A stretch of DNA of 64,000 nt from Moniliella sp. 'wahieum' (taxonomy: Eukaryota; Basidiomycota; Moniliellomycetes; Moniliellales; Moniliellaceae), in assembly GCA_003971905.1 (NCBI GenBank), contig RSEE01000001.1:1178001-1242000 (forward strand), in the 5' to 3' direction. Shown one piece after another: positions 56,012 through 64,000 of this stretch. Within the stretch, counting starts at the first letter, position 1; each line of letters starts with the position of its first letter. Both the position numbers and the translations under genes were made by a program. Under the pieces are notes generated by a model. The model was given only the letters and a program-made list of their open reading frames with translations. It was not told the DNA's origin and did not search any database.

Positions 56012-57004
56012 CTAATGGGAGTGAATGCGCAGCTTAAACGTGTTGGACAGCCGAGCATTGCTGCCTTGAAACGGCTCAGTGCCAGCCTGAGCCGTGACGA
56101 GGTACTGGTTAGCATCAAACTGCTGCTGTTGGATGAGGTAGTCAAAGAATGTTTTGAGGTCGCCTGAAAAGCGGGTAACCGGCCCCTTGTTGACCACAAA
56201 CGAGTAGACGGTCTGTTGGCCATTGGATCCCTTGTACAGCGACCACGTCTGCCCAGCCAACGTGATGCCCTGGGCAACAGGCACCGCGTTGCCCTGCGCG
56301 TCGTACGAGTAAGAGATGGGCTTAGCGGCGCCAAACTGGGCCAGCCAGATCATCACTTCAAATTCTTGCGAGCCCGTGGCGGAGGAAGAGGTGAATAGGT
56401 CGTATGCCACATCGGCCGTGATGGCCTGCGTGCTGTACTTCCAGCTCCAGTGGGTGGGGATGGCCGAGATGGCCGAGAGCTGGGGTGCATTGTCAATCTG
56501 CACATTGACGTTGGCAAAGGATTTGACCGAGTTGTCCCTGAGAGACGGGGGAGGGGGAAGAGAGGGAGAGTCAGTACCACCAATCAAGCTTCTCTGCCGT
56601 GAAGAACATTGCACGGCCAAGAGAGGTAGACAACTTACCCGCCCGACCAAGTCCATTGGGTGTGCCACGTCACGCCACCCTTGTTGTATCCGTCAACGCC
56701 GGTGCACTGGTTGCCACTGCCCGAAGCGTAGCCCCACAAGTTGTTGGAGACTGATTTGAAAAGGAACGTTAGTATAGGATGAAGCGGATAGTGGGTCTGT
56801 GGAAGAACAGGAGAAGAGAGCATCGGAGGACAAGAGGCGAGGACCTACTTTGGTATCCACCCTGCGCGTTCGACTTGTCCCACAAGCCGCAAAAGTCAGC
56901 ACGCTGGGAGAGGTGCGGGAGTTGCGACGGAGGGGAGTCAAGTCAGCCACGACCAGCGTGGCGCCAAGAACAAGGGATGCGGCGGTAGCAAAGAAGGAGC
57001 GCAT
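56012..57004 (-). CDS. Glycoside hydrolase family 12 endoglucanase/xyloglucanase
   Basis: Secreted beta-1,4-glucanase acting on cellulose or xyloglucan. The start at 57004 gives MRSFFATAASLVLGATLVVA, a signal peptide. Exon 1 continues RADFCGLWDKSNAQGGYQ after one frame correction (about 56905). Intron 56751-56848; exon 2 encodes NNLWGYASGSGNQCTGVDGY and VTWHTQWTWSGG. Intron 56538-56638; exon 3 encodes FANVNVQIDNAPQLSAISAI and VAYDLFTSSSATGSQEFEVM. The nucleophile Glu lies in QEFEVMIWLAQFG and the acid/base Glu in AQAGTEPFQGSNA. The GH12 cysteine pair (FCGLW and GNQCTG) is present. About 264 residues after correction, with no cellulose-binding module. It is divergent from the Hsp70 gene. Confidence 0.95.
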
Positions 57005-57589
57005 TGGGGGGACAGGCAACAGGGCAGGGGGAAGGAGCGGAGGGGAAGGAAGGAGGAAGGGAAGGGGAGAGGAAGAAGATCCGGGGGGGCATGCGAGGAA
57101 GTGCGACTCTTATATCAGTCGTCTGCCCCACACCTCCACAAAAAGGCCTCCAACGGCTGGGGGAAGCGGGGAGGGCACTTGGCCAGCCCCGAGGATGCAT
57201 TTCTGCCTGACGGCGGTTGTGGGGAGCAGTGCGGCGGCTCCCAGGCACGATGCTTCGATGGCCGGAGGGATTCGTCCGTGCGCACGGCGGTGCCACCGCC
57301 AGCGCACATGGTCGCCGCGCGGCGTGGTGGGGCCGTCTGTGGCGCCGCCGCTTCCGTCTCAGAACATCGCATCACCCGGCTCCCAGCGCCGCGTGCCTTG
57401 CCATCACATGCACATCACAGCGACATCACTCCCAACCCTACTGCGATATGTGCCGCAGCCGCCGCCGCTCCTGCCTTGTCGCCCGCCTTCTGCCGCCAGC
57501 GAAGAAAAATTAGCTAATTTCTGCCCCCCCCGTCTTCCTCCTCTGCGAGCGCTGGTCCGATTGTGCCTCCCCCACCATCTTCCTTGACC
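57005..57589. other. Divergent intergenic region, GH12/SSB
   Basis: 585 bp shared by the GH12 and Hsp70 promoters. A purine-rich run of AGGAAGG (57040-57075) marks the GH12 leader, and a CT-rich tract (57530-57585) marks the Hsp70 leader. No gene is seen. Confidence 0.5.
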
Positions 57590-58524
57590 ATGTCGGCTGA
57601 GATTCCTGCTGTCAACGACGACGTCTACCAGGGTGCCATCGGCATCGACCTTGGCACCACCTTCTCCTGCGTCGGCTGGTGGACCAACGAGCGCGTTGAG
57701 ATCATTGCCAACGACCAGGGCAACCGCACCACGCCTTCCTACGTTGCCTTTACCGACTCGGAGCGTCTCATTGGCGATGCCGCCAAGAACCAGGCTGCGA
57801 TGAACCCCCGCCAGACCGTGTTCGATGCCAAGCGTCTCATCGGCCGTCGCTACGACGACCCGGATGTCAAGAAGGACATGGCCCACTGGCCCTTCACCGT
57901 CGTTGACCGCGACGGTTCCCCCGTCATCGAGGTCGAGTACCTCGGCGAGAAGAAGCAGTTCACCCCCCAGGAGATCTCTGCCATGGTCCTGACCAAGATG
58001 AAGGAGATTGCCGAGGCCAAGATTGGCAAGGAGGTGCAGAAGGCCGTCGTTACCGTCCCTGCGTACTTCAACGACTCGCAGCGTCTGGCCACCAAGGATG
58101 CCGGTACGTTTTTCTTTTCTTTCTTCTCTCTCCCCCGGACGATATTGGTGGCGGGCAACAGGCGTGGCATGGCTGTGATTAAGAACAGTATTCCATGCTA
58201 ATACCGCAGGCCTTTGGTGCTCTGAGGACTCCCATACTATTCCAACTGCTGTATGAGCCTCTGTATGCCCGCCGTTGGCTGCCACCTACTGTCCTACCCG
58301 GGTTTCTCAGAAGGGTGGTACTGACTTTTTTGTATTTCTTAGGTTCTATTGCCGGCCTTGAGGTGCTCCGTATCATCAACGAGCCCACTGCTGCTGCCAT
58401 TGCCTACGGTCTTGACTCCAAGTCGTCGGAGGAGAAGAACGTGCTGATTTTCGACCTGGGTGGTGGTACCTTCGATGTGTCGCTTCTTAACATCACCGGC
58501 GGTGTGTTCGCTGTCAAGGCTACT

Positions 58525-58556
<32 letters not shown>

Positions 58557-59682
58557 TGACAACGCGCTCCTTGAGCACTTCAAGGCCGACTTCCAGAAGA
58601 AGACGGGCCACGACATCTCGGGCGACGCGCGTGCCGTTCGTCGTCTGCGCTCGGCCTGCGAGCGTGCCAAGCGCACCCTCTCTTCCCTCACCCAGACCAC
58701 CGTTGAGGTCGACTCGCTCTTCCAGGGCGAGGACTACGAGGCGAGCATCACCGTGCTCGCTTTGAGTCGATCAACGCGGCCGCCTTCAAGGGCACCCTCG
58801 ACCCCGTCGCCAAGGTGCTGAAGGACTCCAAGATCCCTGCCGACAAGGTGGACGACATTGTCCTGGTTGGTGGCTCGACGCGTATCCCCAAGATCCAGTC
58901 GCTCGTCTCGGAGTTCTTTGGCGGCCGTCAGCTTAACAAGTCGATCAACCCCGACGAGGCGGTTGCGTACGGTGCCGCGGTCCAGGCCGCCGTGCTTACG
59001 GGCCAGACGTCGGACAAGACGGCGAACCTGCTGTGCTCGACGTTGCTCCTCTCTCCCTCGGTGTGGCGATGCAGGGCGACGTGTTTGGTGTGGTGGTGCC
59101 GCGCAACACGCCCATCCCGACCAACAAGTCGCGTGTCTTCACCACGGTCGAGGACAACCAGACCCAAGTCACCTTCCCGTGTACGAGGGTGAGCGGACGC
59201 AATGCAAGGACAACCGTCTGCTTGGCGAGTTTGAGCTGACTGGCATCCCGCCCGCGCCCAAGAACACGGTGGAGCTGCTGACCACGTTTGAGGTGGACGC
59301 CAACGGTCTCCTTAAGGTCACGGCCCAGGAGAAGACCTCGGGCCGCAAGGCCAACATTACCATCACCAACTCGGTCGGCCGCCTGTCCAGCGCGGAGATT
59401 GAGCAGATGATCAAGGACTCGGAGAACTTCAAGGCGTCCGACAAGGAGTTCCAGGCCCGCCACGATGCCAAGAACGACCTTGAGGCGATGGTCAACCAGG
59501 CCGAGACGACCATCTCGAGCCCGACGGCCAACTTCAAGCGGGCGGCCAAGAACCAGGTGGAGACGGAGCTGGCCAAGGCGCTCGAGGTGCTGGACTTGGA
59601 CGATGCCAAGGCGGATGACTTCCGTCGTGCTTCGCTCCGCCTCAAGCGGTCGCTGCAGAAGGCCATGTCGGGCGGCCGTTAA
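57590..59682 (+). CDS. SSB1: Ribosome-associated Hsp70, Ssb type
   Basis: Cotranslational chaperone. The ATG at 57590 gives [20 protein letters not shown], then [18 protein letters not shown]. An intron at 58104-58342 splits [21 protein letters not shown]. Hsp70 signatures [14 protein letters not shown] and [15 protein letters not shown] are intact. Ssb-type features are [20 protein letters not shown], the end [13 protein letters not shown] and no EEVD. Three single bases are missing, each in a double base: near 58751 ([11 protein letters not shown]), 59033 ([12 protein letters not shown]), and 59179 ([11 protein letters not shown]). Restoring them gives 618 residues with no other change; yeast Ssb1 has 613. 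The intron is 239 bp, three to four times longer than others in this window. Confidence 0.97.
58164..58262 (+). other. Two predicted RNA hairpins within the Hsp70 intron
   Basis: Hairpin 1: GCATGG (58167-58172) pairs with CCATGC (58193-58198), and CTGT (58173-58176) with ACAG (58185-58188). Hairpin 2: GAGG (58224-58227) pairs with CCTC (58258-58261), and CATAC (58233-58237) with GTATG (58251-58255). Two stems with internal loops in an over-long intron resemble an intron-hosted snoRNA, but no clear box motifs were found. Confidence 0.25.
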
Positions 59683-60897
59683 AGCGCATGCAGAGGAAAT
59701 CGGGCCCGCTAGCACGAGCCTGGGTGTCTTGTCGACTGTCTGCGCTGCGGCCTGCGGATCGATGGATGGGGCGAGTGCAGTTGCCCCAGTTGCCGCAGCC
59801 TCCCTCTCCCCCTTCCTCCTTATCCAAAAGGTTCCTTTCATAGGAACGCTACTGCATTCCTCTTCTGCCCTATCTAGTTGGTTGTGATGTACTAGTCTTG
59901 GCGTGCTGTCTGTGCCGGTGGGTGGGTGAGAGTCTGCGATGTAGAGAGTTGCACTTGGTATTGTAGTAGGATTGTGTTAAGAGGAAGCAATCGTTAGTGG
60001 CCGATGAGATGGGGGGGGTCGGGTAATTTATGAGTTTTCTGTGTATATACTACCGTTACGAGTGGGATGGATGATACATGCATGAACTGGCTGGTGTAGC
60101 GACGTCCTGGTCCACCCGCTATAGTGACCGCAATGGACGCTGAAGCGATTAGGACAGTAGCGTAGGCGATCGATTGCGGGCGAGAGATAGGCGTTGGTGG
60201 TAGAAAGCAGGACAAGGGCTACAGGAGAATACTATACTAGTCGCTGGCTTTTACGCTGGTACGCGCGCATCAGCAGTCCTCGAAGCCCGCGGAGTATTGG
60301 GGTTAGTGAGGCCGGAAGTGCACCGCGATCGGAGAAGCCAGTCATTGTCGCAACACTGGGCTGGACAGAGTATTTCGATGGTGAGGGCGAGTGGCAACAG
60401 AGAGTGCGCCGTGGCAGCTGCGCCGATCGTGCGAAGCCAGAAGGCTGTGGAGAGAAGGAACAGGGCACTGGGTTGAGACGTGAAAGCGTGTGCGCGCAGA
60501 ATATATGAGAAGCGCGCGTAATTAATAGAAACGAATCGCAAGTGGCCCACCGGCTACACTGCCTCCCCTGCGGGGTGCACTACCTTCTGACAGTGTGCCG
60601 AGGAAGCGAGTCAAGGGCGCAGCCGCAAGCTGGGCTAGAAGCGGGACCGGAGAAAGAGGGATGAGATCATCGGTCCTCGGTACTGTGCAACCCAACCAAT
60701 CAGATCTCTCAAGTCGGCTGCGTTGAGCAAAAATGTAATCAAAAGCAACTCACGATGAAAGGCAAATGAGTTTTGTGGCCCACTAGAACAAGCGCCATCT
60801 GTCCGCCACCACTCAAGGTCTGTCCGTCTTAATACTCGGCGTGATGCGCGCACGGAGCCCTCCAACCCCCCACCGCCCGCCCATTTCCGTGGTCGCC
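59683..60897. other. Intergenic region, SSB to zinc-finger gene
   Basis: 1.2 kb with no recognisable gene or RNA. The first 250 bp is the 3' flank of the Hsp70 gene (TTGTATTG, AT-rich). Pyrimidine-rich sequence near 60870 precedes the next start. Confidence 0.5.
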
Positions 60898-62650
60898 ATG
60901 TCCCCCCTCCCACAACAGCCCCCAACACCTCGGCAGAACTACCCATCGTCATTAAGGCAGAGCAAGAAAACCCAAAAGAAGACGAAGAGATGCTGGGGCC
61001 CCTTTGTCCGTCCCCCCCTCCCAACATCTGTCCAACGGTCATGCCAGCCAACCCATTGCACTGTCCCTCTGCCCTTTTGCCACCCGCCTCTCCCCACGCT
61101 CCCACTTCTTCGTCACAGCAACGCCCTCTCAACCGAAGGTGAATGATGAAGTGATTACGTCTGCGCCCACGCTCACGACAGGCCCAGCCGACCTCACCAG
61201 CACTTCAAATACCTCACCCACCCATCGCGGCAACTCTATGCCCGAATTCAATGCGTCTTCCTCTGATTCCGATTCAGTTGAGTCTGATATGATTCCATCA
61301 AGCCACCTCGATTGGCCTGAGTCTGAGCATTGGGGCAATTGGGGACAAACATCTATTACTATGGATGACGGGCTGCTGCAGTTGAACCAGGAGAGCCCCC
61401 CAAATTCACCATCGTCTCATCTATCCACAAAGGCCGCCACTATGTCGTTGCAGCAAAACCGCGAGGTCACCGACGCGGCAGCCTCGTCCTCATCAACCCA
61501 TCAAACCTCCCAAACACCACCTCGGTCACAGCGGTCTGGCTCAGACTTACAAGGTCAGGATGTGACCCAACCCTCCGACTTGGATGACAATCACGTATGT
61601 TGGCAGCATCCCTTTGGCGCTGGCACCAGCTGGGACTGTCTCCCTTGGGGGGGTTCACACCATCTCCCATCCTTCCATTATCCAGTACCCGGAACCAGCA
61701 CGCACTGCTGGCACATCACCCGCCCAATTGGAGACAGCGAGGCCAAATTATGTCTCCAGTTTTTCCAGTTGGTTATCTGCCCCCATCAATGGCATCGATC
61801 ATAATGCTCCTGTTCAAAGTATACCTCCCCGTACGGATTCGTCCGTGTCCGCTGTTGGCACCCCTCCCATTGCGCAAACGGGGAGGGACTCGCTATTCCA
61901 ACTGCACGACAGCCCAGGGAATAGTTCCATGTACCCGATATACAAACAAGCCTCCTCTGTCCTCCCTTCCATCGGACCGGGCAAATTGCTGCGCAATAAA
62001 ACCATGGGTCGCCGGCCCCTTGTCCGCCGCCTCCTCTCTCACGTTCAGCCCACTCATTTTCGGGGGACGACACCAGCTCCTCTCCTGGACATGCACACTC
62101 TTCCACTTCAGATCGACACCAATGCTCATCTTCCAGTACCTCGAGCGCCTCGGCTTCAACAGTCAACAGCGTGCTGGCGAATCCGGTATTGCCCAAACGC
62201 GAGGTCGGCGAAGAGGGAGAGATGCGGCCGCTGGCGCGCGACGGAGCAAGAATCCAGGGAGCACTGCGGCAGCGTGCGCAGCATATGTAGCATACGCGGG
62301 TCCACCGCAAGACGGTTGCTACGTCTGTCTCGTGGCTGGTTGCACCAAAAAGTTCAATCGATCGGAACATGTGAAGCGTCATGTACGCTGTGTGCACATG
62401 AAGGACAAACGTACGTCGCCTTTTGACTCCGTGGTTGGATCTGATACATTTTTTGGTGGAGAGGAAGTACTGACACGATCGCTGCATTATGTTTTCGTTT
62501 GGTTGCAGCCTTTCATGCAAAGCACAAGGGTGTGGACGTACGTTTAGCAGGCTGGATAACCTCAAGCAGCACAATTCGACACATCGGACCAAACACAAGA
62601 CCAAACGCTCTAGGTTTGCATCGGGGGCGAAAGCCGCCAGGCCAGCATGA
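60898..62650 (+). CDS. C2H2 zinc-finger regulator, Msn2/4-like two-finger tail
   Basis: The ATG at 60898 reads MSPPPTTAPNTSAELPIVIK once one C is restored in a run of five, then a long Ser/Thr/Pro/Asp-rich region (MPEFNASSSDSDSVESDM). Two C-terminal fingers follow: YVCLVAGCTKKFNRSEHVKR ending HVRCVH, and, across an intron (62411-62508), PFSCKAQGCGRTFSRLDNLK ending QHNSTH. RSEH(V/L)KRH and RxDNLxQH are the base-contacting helices of Msn2/Msn4-type factors that bind the CCCCT stress element. It ends GAKAARPA at 62650. Finger 2 needs one T restored in the TTT after the acceptor. Other breaks lie near 61140, 61590, 62040 and 62280. Confidence 0.87.
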
Positions 62651-64000
62651 CCATGCCAAAACATCCGCTCCATTTCGGATGTGGCTGAAGACTCATTGTT
62701 AACCGTATGAGAACTCGAAGGTACAGAGAGGGAAAGAACTGATTGACCCGTTGTCTTCTTTTCAAAGATCAGACTTTGTCATGGACTCTGATTCCCTTCG
62801 TATCCCCCCGCTGTGTTGATCTTCATCCTTTTTTCATCACCACAGCTTGTTTTTGTTTTATCTACTTCCTTTTCCTTTCTTCCTGGCCATCGCATACAAA
62901 CCCACACGTATGCATTTCTCTCCCATAACTTTTACCCTTACTCATTTTGTTCCCTCCATCCCTCTGGCTTAGCTTATCTCTGAACGGACAGCCATTTTTC
63001 TTGTCACGAACACAACACCGTTCAAGAGACAGCACTTGCTGCCTTGGAGGTAAAAGGGCTTGTGCAGACCTCTCAGAAGGTTGCAGCATGCATCATCCCA
63101 TATACACGGATGAGATGTTTTCTCACAGCCCAAACGCCAGAGGAGAAGAGCGCTCACAGTGACGAAGGCGGGTCTGGGCTTTCCACCAACAGCCCGATCC
63201 ACTCCAGCCTTCACGATGTGCTTTTGTGGTTTCCCCCCCATACGCCATTTTTTACTCTGACACAAAGGAGAGACGCAACAAAGTCACGGACACTGAGAGA
63301 AAGAGTCACAAGTACCCTATCATCTCCTGCTTTCCTCTCTTCTCTTCACGCTGCTGCGGCGACAAGAGAAGGGTTAGAGGGTAACGGGATCACTGTGGGC
63401 ACACACGCAGAGTCAGAGGAGAAGATGCAGAGGGTGAGCCGGTAGATCGTTCCATTGGACGCGGGGGCTGTCGTATAAGAATAGGGAGGAACACAGCGCG
63501 ATCAGCAATCCATTCGATTAATAGCTATCGATATATCAATCCAGATGCTCATCAGGCGCTGAGGGCCTTCAGAAAGTGAAACTATAACCCTGCTTTGCAC
63601 CGCACACTGCTGCAAGATTTCAGATCGTTGACGTTCGGCGGGTCCCCCACCCTTCCTAACCTGGGGGAACATGCAACCCTAACCGCACAGGGAAGTGTAA
63701 TAAATATGCCGCAGCACACCCAACCCTACCGTTACGCTGTTTGCGCCTTTCCTTGGGACGTTTGACCTGCCCTCGGCTGGCCCAACGACCACGACCGCCA
63801 CCTCGCGTCTCCACGTGAGTATGCTGTCCACTGCGGGCGTCCCCTGAGCTGGGGAGGCTGCTGTGCCCTTGCGCCCTTACCTGGAGTGGGCCCCATCTTG
63901 TTCCTGCTCCCGTCCGCAGGCGCATGGTGGGCTCAGGGCCTCCCGGGATGGGTGCCTGGGTGCTTGTGCTGGCGATCTACTAACCTAGTCTTTGTGTTTG
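62651..64000. other. Terminal region without recognised gene
   Basis: About 1.35 kb to the window end. It is comparatively AT-rich at first (TTCATCCTTTTTTCATC) and more GC-rich after 63.7 kb. Open frames on both strands are short and not protein-like. It may be the flank of a gene beyond the window. Confidence 0.5.

Noticed and set aside
58740-59190. Programmed ribosomal frameshifting or pseudogenisation of the Hsp70
   Set aside because: Three frame changes each need one restored base in a doublet, there is no slippery site, and the codon-level match to Ssb is perfect on both sides. Sequencing error fits better.

Overview
The window is nuclear DNA of a GC-rich filamentous or yeast-like fungus. 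Genes are monocistronic and lie on both strands. They carry short GT-AG introns (about 50-100 bp) and eukaryote-only products: class V myosin, COP9 signalosome subunit, Rad9 clamp subunit, centrin, Zn2Cys6 and HapX-type regulators. Protein character and intron style favour a basidiomycete, perhaps Ustilaginomycotina or Pucciniomycotina; I cannot place it more finely by eye.

Layout. 0-9 kb: 3' part of a HapX-like bZIP regulator (+), a Zds1-type protein (+), a Prx5/Ahp1-type peroxiredoxin (+), and an FAD-dependent amine/amino-acid oxidase (-). 9-17 kb: a 3.4-kb gene-poor stretch, an unrecognised Ser/Pro-rich protein (-), a second gene-poor stretch, a Zn2Cys6 regulator (-). 17-24 kb: NAD(P)HX epimerase (-) divergent from an Rrn11-like Pol I factor (+), then RAD9 (+) and GOT1 (+). 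23.7-31 kb: myosin V (-), a WWM1-like WW/glycine-zipper protein (-), a TMEM14 protein (-). 31-39 kb: two secreted proteins (one with 50-residue repeats) and a CorA/Mnr2 magnesium transporter (+). 39-47.5 kb: BMT5-like rRNA methyltransferase (-) divergent from a small RRM protein (+), mitochondrial GatB (-) divergent from CSN3 (+), and centrin (-). 48-55.4 kb: a very Gln-rich ARID (SWI1-like) protein and a coding stretch downstream that may belong to it. 56-62.7 kb: GH12 glucanase (-) divergent from an SSB-type Hsp70 (+), then an Msn2/4-like two-finger regulator (+). The last 1.35 kb holds nothing recognisable. Genes are mostly housekeeping and do not form a pathway cluster.

Two things colour the whole annotation. 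First, almost every conserved gene is interrupted by single-base losses, mostly in short homopolymers (three within the Hsp70 alone). This looks like uncorrected long-read error rather than biology, so most CDS spans below need one or more frame corrections. Second, palindromic elements recur in intergenic DNA upstream of otherwise unrelated genes: GCATGATGCATGATG, GTTCAA-N-TTGAAC and TGAAGCTTGA. These are the most interesting non-coding signal, with the 50-residue-repeat secreted protein and a structured Hsp70 intron next.
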